Shown: positions 1 to 6,723 of the stretch, in pieces
Layout: each line of letters begins with the position of its first letter
Position numbering within the stretch: position 1 is the first letter of the stretch
Assembly: GCA_034409055.1 (NCBI GenBank)
Contig: DAOUMU010000292.1
Location: 1-35,103 of the forward strand
Reading direction: 5' to 3'
Source of the DNA: DAOUMU01 sp034409055
Lineage (GTDB): Bacteria > Chloroflexota > Anaerolineae > 4572-78 > J111
DNA: 35,103 bases
Translations under genes and position numbers: made by a program
Notes under the pieces: model-generated
Told to the model about the DNA's origin: nothing
The model's database searches: none
Seen by the model: only the letters and a program-made list of their open reading frames with translations

Positions 1-155
1 GTAATAGACAAAGCCAACTCCAGGTTACAAATAGATTTCAATCTCTAATTTACCATATCGTTGACACAATGGCTATTCCCTCCCTGAAAATGAGCCGATA
101 ATAAATCATAAATAGAGTAACCACAGAAAACGTCAGAATTAGGAAATAATAAACT

Positions 156-851
156 ATGGTAAACGAGGGAGTGAAACTGATGAAGCAAACCGCTGACTTA
201 AAAGTATTCATCTCATCCCGCGACTCGACCTGCGACGAGTGTGGCGAGGAATTGGGCCGACGCGCCTGGATTACCCTGGATCAGGACAAAGGCGCGCTCT
301 GTCTGGCCTGCGCCGACCTGGAACACCTGGTATTTCTGCCCGCCGGCGATGCCGCCCTGACGCGGCGAGCGCGGAAGCATTCAAGGTTAAGTGCGGTGGT
401 CTTGAAATGGAGCCGGGCCCGCAAGCGCTACGAGCGGCAGGGATTGCTGGTCGAGGAAGCAGCGCTAGACCAGGCCGAGCAGGAATGTCTGGCCGACAGT
501 GAGGTCAGAGCCCGCCGCCGGGAACGGGAAGCAGAGCGGCGGGCGGAATTGGATCGCCAGTACGCGGAGGAATTCGCTGGACGGGTGCGGGAGCTTTTTC
601 CCGGTTGTCCACCGGGCCGAGAAATCGACATTGCCGAGCACGCCTGCCTCAAGTACAGTGGCCGGGTGGGTCGCTCGGCGGCAGCCAAAAGCCTGGATGA
701 GAACGCTATCCGGCTGGCCGTGGTTGCCCACATTCGACACGTCGAGACCGACTACGATACCTTGCTGGCGAGCGGCTACGACCGCCGCGAGGCGCGGGCC
801 GCTGTGGAGGTGGTGGTTAATCAAGTCCTGGCCTGGTGGGCAACACCTTGA
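156..851 (+). CDS. DUF2293 protein with N-terminal zinc-ribbon-like motif
   Basis: 231 residues if translation starts at 156. An in-frame ATG at 180 also has a purine-rich GAGGGA about 10 bases upstream and could be the real start. The N-terminal part carries two Cys-x-x-Cys pairs (CDEC about residues 26-29, CLAC about 49-52), suggesting a small zinc ribbon. A basic, Arg/Glu-rich and probably helical or coiled segment follows (about 70-140). The C-terminal 85 residues fit DUF2293: the ELFPGCPPG start, a KYSGRVGRSAAAKSL block and an IRHVETDYD..L..G..R..AR pattern. The biochemical role of the family is unknown. The zinc ribbon and basic helix suggest nucleic-acid or ribosome contact, but that is inference. 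It stands alone on the plus strand, with 91 bases of nothing recognisable before the convergent membrane pair. No good promoter was identified in bases 1-155. Confidence 0.82.
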   Translation: MVNEGVKLMKQTADLKVFISSRDSTCDECGEELGRRAWITLDQDKGALCLACADLEHLVFLPAGDAALTRRARKHSRLSAVVLKWSRARKRYERQGLLVEEAALDQAEQECLADSEVRARRREREAERRAELDRQYAEEFAGRVRELFPGCPPGREIDIAEHACLKYSGRVGRSAAAKSLDENAIRLAVVAHIRHVETDYDTLLASGYDRREARAAVEVVVNQVLAWWATP

Positions 852-942
852 TGACGCCATAAACAGGCTCGTTTTTTAATCTCCGGCTTGAAACAGGGCT
901 GCCGCCCGGCAGCTTTCGCCCGGATATGTGCCAATGGTCGTC

Positions 943-1431
943 TCACCCGCCAAACAACAGGTGTACCAGGCCGCCCGCAATCAACGGCGCCAGCAGCCCC
1001 AGACCCCAACGCACGGCGGTGAAGCGCCAGCCCATAAACGACAATTCAAAGCTGACGCTGATTAACGCCAGCGTCGCCCAACTGGTCACCAGCGTCACCG
1101 CCGGTCCCAACCCGACCCCACTCCGGTACAGCACCGCAATCAGCGGAAAGACCACGTACGGGCCGCCGGGCAGCAACAACCCGACGCCCTCGGCCAGCAG
1201 AATGCCGGACCAGCCGGAGTTGGGCCCCAACCAGGCTTGCACCAACGCCTGCGGCGACAGCACGTCAATATAGCCAATAATGGCAAAGGCGACCAGCAAT
1301 AACGGCATCGTCCGACGCAGGGTCAGCCAGCCTTGCTGCAGGCCGCGACGCTGGCTGCCATCATTGCGCCGCCAGGCATAGGACCACAGGCCGGCGGCCA
1401 GCACAACCAGGGTTATGGTGGCTACATTCAT
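943..1431 (-). CDS. small polytopic membrane protein, second half of a split permease-like pair
   Basis: 162 residues starting at the ATG at 1431-1429. This overlaps the upstream partner's stop by four bases (ATGA), a layout typical of translational coupling. The frame stays open upstream to 1752, but that part is Arg/Gly-rich shadow translation of the partner. The protein is almost all hydrophobic, with about four membrane segments. Around residues 70-80 it has the motif LLPGGPYVVFPL, matched by IPGGPYAYYPI in the partner. The two proteins look like tandem halves of a duplicated permease. The arrangement (hydrophobic re-entrant Gly-Pro motif once per half) recalls the YraQ/ArsP-like permease family, but the Cys motif of that family is absent, so the assignment is tentative and the substrate is unknown. 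Confidence 0.7.
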   Translation of the reverse strand: MNVATITLVVLAAGLWSYAWRRNDGSQRRGLQQGWLTLRRTMPLLLVAFAIIGYIDVLSPQALVQAWLGPNSGWSGILLAEGVGLLLPGGPYVVFPLIAVLYRSGVGLGPAVTLVTSWATLALISVSFELSFMGWRFTAVRWGLGLLAPLIAGGLVHLLFGG

Positions 1432-1955
1432 AACGGCATCGCCTCCCGAATTCGTTCGGCATAGCGGCCAAAGAGGAGTTCGGCCAGCAGGCCCAACAGC
1501 GGCGGCAGCAGCAAGGTCGCCCCAAAACGAACCAGAGTCAACCGCGGCCCGAGTAGGGCAAATTCCAGCGGCAGGCGGCTGATCGACCACAGATTTTTGG
1601 CCGTGACAAACGCCACCAGCACTCCCAGCCCGGCTTCCGCCTGCAAGAGGGCGGCGGCAATGGGATAATAAGCGTATGGCCCACCCGGGATCAAAGCTCC
1701 GCCCAGGCAGGCCAGGGCTATGCCTCGCCAACCGGTGCCGGCACCCAGCCAACGCGTCACCAACTCACGGGTTACCAGGGTTTGGATCAGGCCGGCAATG
1801 GCAAAGGCCGCCAGCAGCAGCGGGATAACGCTGAGCAGCGTTTGACCGCCCTGCACCAGTCCGGCCAGGGCTAACGCCGGTCCACCCCGCCACCAGGCCA
1901 GGCCGGCCAAAGCCAGGGCCACACCGGCCAGGAAAAGAGTTGTCCGATCTCGCAT
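1428..1955 (-). CDS. small polytopic membrane protein, first half of a split permease-like pair
   Basis: 175 residues. I chose the ATG at 1955-1953 because a full GGAGGT lies four bases upstream. A TTG four codons earlier at 1967 would start inside that ribosome site. There are about four to five hydrophobic segments: one at the N-terminus, one around residues 40-62, one following the IPGGPYAYYPI motif, and a Leu-rich C-terminal segment. The stop overlaps the start of the next gene by four bases, so both products are probably made in equal amounts and may assemble as a heteromer. No soluble domain or known catalytic motif is visible. It may be a relative of YraQ/ArsP-type permeases split into two chains, but homology is not certain from the sequence alone. 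Confidence 0.7.
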   Translation of the reverse strand: MRDRTTLFLAGVALALAGLAWWRGGPALALAGLVQGGQTLLSVIPLLLAAFAIAGLIQTLVTRELVTRWLGAGTGWRGIALACLGGALIPGGPYAYYPIAAALLQAEAGLGVLVAFVTAKNLWSISRLPLEFALLGPRLTLVRFGATLLLPPLLGLLAELLFGRYAERIREAMPL

Positions 1956-2176
1956 CTGTACCTCCAAGCTGATCTTTTTATTCCAGGATATTTACCGGCT
2001 CTTTTTGTTCATGAAAAAATTCATCTTGCTGAAATTCCAACTCTTTCAAACCAAATGTGGCCAGAAACGCCAATCCAGCCCGCCCAACGTTTGCACTTGT
2101 GCTGCGATAGAGTTCTCACAATTAACGGCAAGCCTTGGTCCAACCGGCCGCTTAGATCATCAACTGAATAGCCCGC

Positions 2177-4012
2177 TTAACTGCCGGCTAGCAGCGCCTC
2201 GGCGCGACGGTACTGGCTCATGTAAAGGTCGTGATAGATGCCGCCCTGTTCTAGCAGCTCGTGGTGGGTGCCGCGCTCGATGATGCGGTGGTCGTTAACC
2301 ACCAGCACCTGGTCGGCTTTGCGGATGGTGCTGAGGCGGTGGGCAATCACAAAGGAGGTGCGTCCTTCCATTAACCGGAGTAAGGCCTCCTGAATCTGCA
2401 TTTCGGTGCGGGTGTCGACGCTGCTGGTGGCCTCGTCCAGAATCAGGATACGCGGGTCGGCCAGAATGGCCCGGGCAATGGCCAGTAATTGGCGCTGACC
2501 CTGGCTGAAATTGTGTCCCTGCTCCGACACCTGGGTCTGGTAACCATTAGGCAACAGGTGAATAAACCGGTCGGCATTAGCCAATTTGGCGGCAGCAATG
2601 ACCTCCTCGTCGGTGGCGTCCAGCCGGCCATAGCGAATATTCTCCATGACCGTGTCTGAAAATAGAAACGTGTCTTGCAGTACAATTCCCAACTGTTGCC
2701 GCAGCGAGCCTTGCTGAATGGTGCGGATATCATGCCCATCCACGTAAATTGCGCCGCCGGTCACATCGTAAAAACGACTCAACAGGCTGATGAGGGTCGT
2801 TTTGCCAGCGCCGGTCGGTCCCACCAGGGCCATCGTCTGCCCCGGCTGGGCCTCCAGGTTGATGTCAACCACCACCGGCTTGCCGGGTTCGTAGGCAAAG
2901 ATGACGTGCTCAAATTTTACCTGGCCTTTGATGCGCGGCAGAGGGGCGGCGGCCGGAGCATCCTTGACCGTGGGTGTTTCGTCCAGCACGGCAAAAATGC
3001 GCTCAGCTCCGGCCAGAGCCGACTGAAGCTGGTTGTAGACCATGGCGATGGAACGCATAGGCCGGAAGAAGTTCATGATATAGATCACAAAGGTGGCGAT
3101 CATCCCCACTGAGACAATGTCGCGCAGAGCCAGCCAACTGCCCAGCCAGGCGGTCACGGCAATGGTTAACGCGCTCATGGTGGTGAACATAGGTCCCAGC
3201 GAGGCGGTGATAATATCGGCCTTGATGCCGGCCTGCCGGTTGGCGGCGTTCACGGCGGTAAACTCGGCCAGCGTGTCGGCTTCACGGGCAAAGGCCTGCA
3301 CCACCCGGATACCAGAAATGTCCTCTTCCATGACTGCATTGAGCATACCCAGGTTGCGCTGCACCGCGCGGAAGGCGGTTCGGCTGCGCCGGGTGATCTG
3401 GCCCGTAATAAAGAGCATCAGCGGCAACAGAATGAGGGCGCCGCTGGCCAATTGCCAGTTCAAGAAAAACATGGCGATCATAATCCCGCCCAGCGAGAGG
3501 ATATTGGCGGTAAAATCGGTCAGTCCGTTAGAAAGGGCCCGGCTAATGGCATCTGTATCGTTGGCCACCCGACTCATTACGTCGCCCACTTGGTGATGGT
3601 CGTGGTAGGCCATCGACAGGGTTTGCAGGTGGGCAAACAGGCCAGCCCGAATATCGGCGACAAAACGCTGCCCAATGTTAATCATTATGACCCCCTGGCC
3701 GATGGCAGTTACTCCCGCTACCAGATAGACCGCCAGCATCAGCAGGGTAATCCGCAATAGGCCGGAAAAGTCGCCGGAGGTAATATGATTATCAATGGCT
3801 CGGCCGAGCAGGATTGGCCCGGCCAGATTCGCCAGCGTACCAACAATGACCAGAGTGGCTACTGCTGTAAGGGGCCAGCGGTAGGGTTTGAGGTAGCCAA
3901 ACAAACGGCGCATGGTTGTGCGGGGGGTCCTGGCAGTTTCTCCGGTTGAGCGTCTGCCGCCAAATCCAAACCCCATTCTGGGTGGGGGCTGGGTGGTTCT
4001 GTGATCGGTCAT
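2177..4012 (-). CDS. heterodimeric ABC exporter subunit with consensus ATPase site
   Basis: 611 residues: a six-helix type-IV exporter membrane domain (about residues 40-345) followed by a nucleotide-binding domain. The ATPase motifs are intact: Walker A GPTGAGKTT near residue 397, signature FSQGQRQ, Walker B LILDEATSSVD with the catalytic Glu, and switch His in IAHRLST. The FSQGQ form of the signature is usual in the MdlB/YheH branch of drug and lipid exporters. The gene overlaps the preceding ABC gene by four bases (ATGA at 4009-4012), so the two are cotranslated and should form a heterodimer. The N-terminus is a Pro/Arg-rich cytoplasmic tail of about 30 residues. The substrate is unknown. 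A hydrophobic drug or lipid is likely from the family and from the remnant MarR gene that heads the operon. Confidence 0.93.
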   Translation of the reverse strand: MTDHRTTQPPPRMGFGFGGRRSTGETARTPRTTMRRLFGYLKPYRWPLTAVATLVIVGTLANLAGPILLGRAIDNHITSGDFSGLLRITLLMLAVYLVAGVTAIGQGVIMINIGQRFVADIRAGLFAHLQTLSMAYHDHHQVGDVMSRVANDTDAISRALSNGLTDFTANILSLGGIMIAMFFLNWQLASGALILLPLMLFITGQITRRSRTAFRAVQRNLGMLNAVMEEDISGIRVVQAFAREADTLAEFTAVNAANRQAGIKADIITASLGPMFTTMSALTIAVTAWLGSWLALRDIVSVGMIATFVIYIMNFFRPMRSIAMVYNQLQSALAGAERIFAVLDETPTVKDAPAAAPLPRIKGQVKFEHVIFAYEPGKPVVVDINLEAQPGQTMALVGPTGAGKTTLISLLSRFYDVTGGAIYVDGHDIRTIQQGSLRQQLGIVLQDTFLFSDTVMENIRYGRLDATDEEVIAAAKLANADRFIHLLPNGYQTQVSEQGHNFSQGQRQLLAIARAILADPRILILDEATSSVDTRTEMQIQEALLRLMEGRTSFVIAHRLSTIRKADQVLVVNDHRIIERGTHHELLEQGGIYHDLYMSQYRRAEALLAGS

Positions 4013-5850
4013 GGGGCAACTCCAATTTGATTCTGCCCGCCCAGTTGCGAGCGGTAGATTTCCTGGTAAATGGGGCTGGTTTGCAGGAGTTGACGATGCG
4101 TCCCCTGGGCCGCAATTCGGCCTCCGTCCAGCACCAGAATTTGGTCGGCATTGAGCACGCTGTTGATGCGCTGGGCCACAATAAAGGTGGTCCGATCTTT
4201 CATCAGCGTGTCCAGGGCTTGCTGTATTTTGACTTCCGTTTCCATATCCACCGCGCTGGTGCTATCGTCCAGAATCAGGATGCCAGGCGAAATCAGCAGA
4301 GCGCGGGCAATGGCAACTCGCTGCCGTTGGCCCCCCGATAGATTAGCGCCGCGTTCCTCAACCATACTTTCATAGCCGTCTGGCATCGTCATAATGAACT
4401 CGTGCGCCTGGGCGGCCGTGGCCGCCGCTACCACTTGGTCAAGCGGAGCGTCAGGCCAGCCGTAAGCGATGTTCTGGCGAATGGTTCCACTGAACAGGGT
4501 GGTCTGTTGCAAGACCATCCCAATCTGAGCGCGTAGCGCCGCCGGGTCCCAGTCCCGCACGTCCACCCCGTCAATCTGTATCCTGCCACCAGTGACATCG
4601 TAAAAGCGGGGAATCAGGTTGACCAGTGTGCTTTTGCCGGAGCCGGTGGCCCCCAACACCGCGACTCGCTGGCCTGGCTCGACTTCAAAACTGATGTTAT
4701 CCAATACTTCTTCGCTACCGTTCCGGTTTTGGCGGCCAATTTGCTGGTGATGGCCGTCACGGCCATCCGGGCTGAGCGAAGCCAGGTTGCTGTGACTGCC
4801 GTTGCGTCTGATGCCATTGTAGTGAAATGAAACGTTCTCAAAGACCACCCGTCCGGTCACTCGCTCGGCCTGGTGGGGAGAGGGCGCGGGCTGAATCAGT
4901 GGACGGATATCCAGCACTTCCAGAATGCGGCCGGCCGAGGCCTCGGCCCGGGAGACCATCGTCAGCACGTTGCCCAACAGCAGCAAAGGAGTCATACCTA
5001 TCACCAGGTAGTTGTTAAAGGCAATCAACTGCCCTATCGAGAGTCGCCCGCCAATCACGTCCAGCCCACCAAGCCAGATTACACCCACACTGCCCAGGTT
5101 GGTCAGCACCAGCAGCAGGGGCATGGCCACAGCAATCAAATACCCCACTTTAATGTTTTGTTCAGTATAATCAAGATTGTGTTGGCCAAAGCGGACAATC
5201 TCAAATTTTTCCCGGACAAACGCCTTGACCACCTGCACGCCGGCCAAATTTTCCTGCACAATGGTATTGAGTCCGGCCAACTTTTGTTGCACGACTGTAA
5301 ACAGGGGAGCGGCGGTGCGTAGCACCATCCAGATGACCGCTCCGGCCACGACCAGCACCACCAGGACCACCAGCGACAGCCGCAAATCGGTCAGGACAAT
5401 CATCACCACACTACCCACAATCATCAGTATGGCCCGCAGCAGCAGCGATAGACCCGCGCTGAGAAAAAGCCGGACTACGTCTACGTCGCTGGACAGGCGG
5501 GTGATGAGCTGGCCGGTCTGCATGGTGTCCAAATTGCCGAAAGAAAAGGACTGGATATGCCTGAAAAGCGCGTTACGCAGATCATAGGCAATGCCCTGCG
5601 ATAACCGGGCGCGATAAAAGCCCTGAATGATGGTGGCCACTACTCCCACCAGGGCCGCTCCCAGCATGATTAACGACCCTCGGATAATCACGTCCATATT
5701 GCTGGCTTTAATGCCTTGGTCAATCAGGTACTGAAGCATACGGGGGATCACCAGTTCCATCGCCACCGGGAGGATAACAGTCAACAGCCCGATGATAGCC
5801 ACTCCCCAGTAAGCGTCCATAAAGCGAATCATTCGTTGCAACGATTTCAT
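4009..5850 (-). CDS. heterodimeric ABC exporter subunit with degenerate ATPase site
   Basis: 613 residues with a six-helix exporter domain (about residues 15-310) and a nucleotide-binding domain. Walker A GATGSGKST near residue 400 and signature LSGGQRQR are consensus. Walker B, however, reads LILDDSTSAVD (Asp instead of the catalytic Glu) and the switch position reads VAQRIN (Gln instead of His). This pattern is known from the degenerate chains of heterodimeric exporters such as BmrC/BmrD, LmrC/LmrD and TM287/TM288. It fits pairing with the intact partner encoded directly downstream. Between the first strand of the nucleotide-binding domain (FENVSFHYNG) and the usual VLDNISFEV there is a hydrophilic insertion of about 30 residues rich in Asn, Arg, Gly and His, which is not normal for the family. 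The start overlaps the stop of the truncated MarR gene by four bases (5847-5850). Confidence 0.93.
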   Translation of the reverse strand: MKSLQRMIRFMDAYWGVAIIGLLTVILPVAMELVIPRMLQYLIDQGIKASNMDVIIRGSLIMLGAALVGVVATIIQGFYRARLSQGIAYDLRNALFRHIQSFSFGNLDTMQTGQLITRLSSDVDVVRLFLSAGLSLLLRAILMIVGSVVMIVLTDLRLSLVVLVVLVVAGAVIWMVLRTAAPLFTVVQQKLAGLNTIVQENLAGVQVVKAFVREKFEIVRFGQHNLDYTEQNIKVGYLIAVAMPLLLVLTNLGSVGVIWLGGLDVIGGRLSIGQLIAFNNYLVIGMTPLLLLGNVLTMVSRAEASAGRILEVLDIRPLIQPAPSPHQAERVTGRVVFENVSFHYNGIRRNGSHSNLASLSPDGRDGHHQQIGRQNRNGSEEVLDNISFEVEPGQRVAVLGATGSGKSTLVNLIPRFYDVTGGRIQIDGVDVRDWDPAALRAQIGMVLQQTTLFSGTIRQNIAYGWPDAPLDQVVAAATAAQAHEFIMTMPDGYESMVEERGANLSGGQRQRVAIARALLISPGILILDDSTSAVDMETEVKIQQALDTLMKDRTTFIVAQRINSVLNADQILVLDGGRIAAQGTHRQLLQTSPIYQEIYRSQLGGQNQIGVAP

Positions 5851-6035
5851 TCGTCGATGTCTGTAACCTCCATCAAGCGCATGATTTCCGCCAGAGCCTC
5901 GTCAAGCAGGTGTAGCCGGTCTGTGGATAAAGTACCCAAGCGATGTCGCAGCAGCCCAATGCCGCCCACCGGGGTATTCTGGGCCAGGTCGCGTCCGGCG
6001 GGGGTCAACTCGACAATTCTCGCTACGTTTGCCAG
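5847..6035 (-). pseudogene. C-terminal fragment of a MarR-type regulator
   Basis: About 62 codons readable from Leu-Ala-Asn-Val-Ala-Arg to the stop. They carry the typical end of a MarR-family regulator: the last strand of the winged helix running into ELTPAGRDL, then a long C-terminal dimerisation helix (HLLDEALAEIMRLM). The helix-turn-helix half is missing. The stop overlaps the ABC gene start by four bases, exactly as expected for an original marR-ABC-ABC operon. Upstream the sequence changes abruptly into the 5' end of another gene in a different frame. The likely history is a deletion that removed the MarR promoter and DNA-binding domain and left the exporter genes behind a foreign ribosome site. 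Reinitiation from this fragment may still help translate the exporter. Confidence 0.75.
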
Positions 6036-6091
6036 CGAATGGCCGGGTCGCCTTGCAACACCCACTCAATGACGGCATCTTGTTGGACCAT
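6023..6091 (-). pseudogene. N-terminal fragment of a GDPAIRWQ-type protein
   Basis: The ATG at 6091-6089 is preceded by a good ribosome site (AGAGGA, then six bases). It opens a 22-codon peptide containing EWVLQGDPAIRWQ, then meets TAG. The string matches, from memory, the conserved N-terminus of a family of helical-repeat proteins in actinobacteria and Chloroflexota, sometimes annotated prenyltransferase-like or squalene-cyclase-like. Those proteins normally run to several hundred residues. The reading stops exactly where sequence belonging to the MarR fragment begins, so this looks like the 5' side of a deletion or recombination junction. Function is not expected, but its ribosome site and start may drive translation into the ABC operon. 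Confidence 0.55.
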
Positions 6092-6486
6092 GTGGAATTC
6101 CTCTCAGGCGGCACACAGATTGAGTGTTGCTTCTTGTCGTATTGTAAACCCTTTGACCGCTTTTACAAAAGCCTTATGAGCACCTGGAGTTTGTGCCGGC
6201 GATCAAAGGGCGGTACTTGGAAAAGTTGCGCTGCAAACTGGGTCAGTTACCCCTAATGGAACTCGATCTGCCAGGCCCTTTATCCATTCTACGAAGCAAT
6301 TATGAAAATCGTCTCTTTAAAAGAGAGACAGCCCTGTCATAGTGACAGGGCTGGAGGTACATCTCTTCCGTTCGGGCTTCATAGATGGCGGCCCGAAACA
6401 AGCGGAATAGGTGGTCGGTCGTATGCCGGTTGAATTGAGCCTCTTTGGCGCCGAGGATTGCGACGTTGTCCTATTCGTCCCAGGAG
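6092..6486. other. gene-poor stretch with two adjacent hairpins
   Basis: No convincing gene. Two adjacent inverted repeats are visible. GTCTCT...AGAGAC spans 6311-6329. AGCCCTGTCA-TAG-TGACAGGGCT spans 6330-6352 and is a perfect 10-bp stem with a three-base loop. Neither is followed by a clear T-tract, so an intrinsic terminator is not proven. A plus-strand frame at about 6160-6341 reads as some 60 plausible residues (KPYEHLEFVPAIKGRYLEKL) without a start and may be another decayed gene end. The latter assignment is weak. Confidence 0.45.
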
Positions 6487-6648
6487 CGTAACTACCTACC
6501 ATGTCATTCTGAACGAGCGCAGCGAGTGAAGAATCCCCAAGGCTTTGGTAAAGTAGACCTCTTTTGGCCCAACGTTTCGGAGATTCCTCGTCGTTTATGC
6601 CCTTTGGGTACTGCGCTCCTCGGAATGACATGAGGGTAGGCAGTTACG
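6487..6648. repeat. MITE-like inverted-repeat element, copy 1 of family 1
   Basis: 162 bp bounded by CGTAAC and GTTACG. The ends form imperfect terminal inverted repeats of about 24 bp (left GTAACTACCTACCATGTCATTC, right read in reverse GTAACTGCCTACCCTCATGTCATTC). The inside continues as long complementary arms carrying the GAACGAGCGCAGCGAG and GGTACTGCGCTCCTCG segments. It is about 85-90% like the copy at 11733-11909 but lacks a roughly 15-bp internal piece. It has no coding capacity. No target duplication is evident at this copy, so it may be old or rearranged. Confidence 0.8.
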
Positions 6649-6666
6649 TAAAGTTCAAGTAATGTT

Positions 6667-6697
6667 TACGCTATGCTAGACATGAGCGTATTTTTTT
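6667..6697 (+). terminator. weak possible intrinsic terminator
   Basis: Stem TACGCT/AGCGTA (6667-6672 and 6685-6690) is followed directly by seven T residues. The stem is only six base pairs and no plus-strand gene ends nearby, so the role is doubtful. It lies just beyond the 3' end of the minus-strand Asp-box gene but has the wrong orientation to serve it. Confidence 0.3.
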
Positions 6698-6723
6698 ACA
6701 AATACTAAAAACAACGCCTCGCC

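Noticed and set aside
1432..1752. Upstream extension of the second small membrane gene
   Set aside because: This part overlaps the partner gene in another frame, is Arg/Gly/Ser-rich without family likeness, and the ATGA overlap gives a better start at 1431.
2077..2085. GCCCAACG resembling an attC box between the exporter operon and the small membrane proteins
   Set aside because: No complementary GTTGGGC-type partner or pairing arms occur within 150 bases, and no gene boundary fits a cassette.
3093..3596. 167-codon plus-strand frame opposite the ABC exporter
   Set aside because: It is antisense to a well-conserved membrane domain, and its Ser/Arg/Met-rich text is typical of a shadow frame.
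6330..6352. Perfect 10-bp hairpin considered as an intrinsic terminator
   Set aside because: No T-tract on either side in the appropriate orientation, and no intact gene ends at it.
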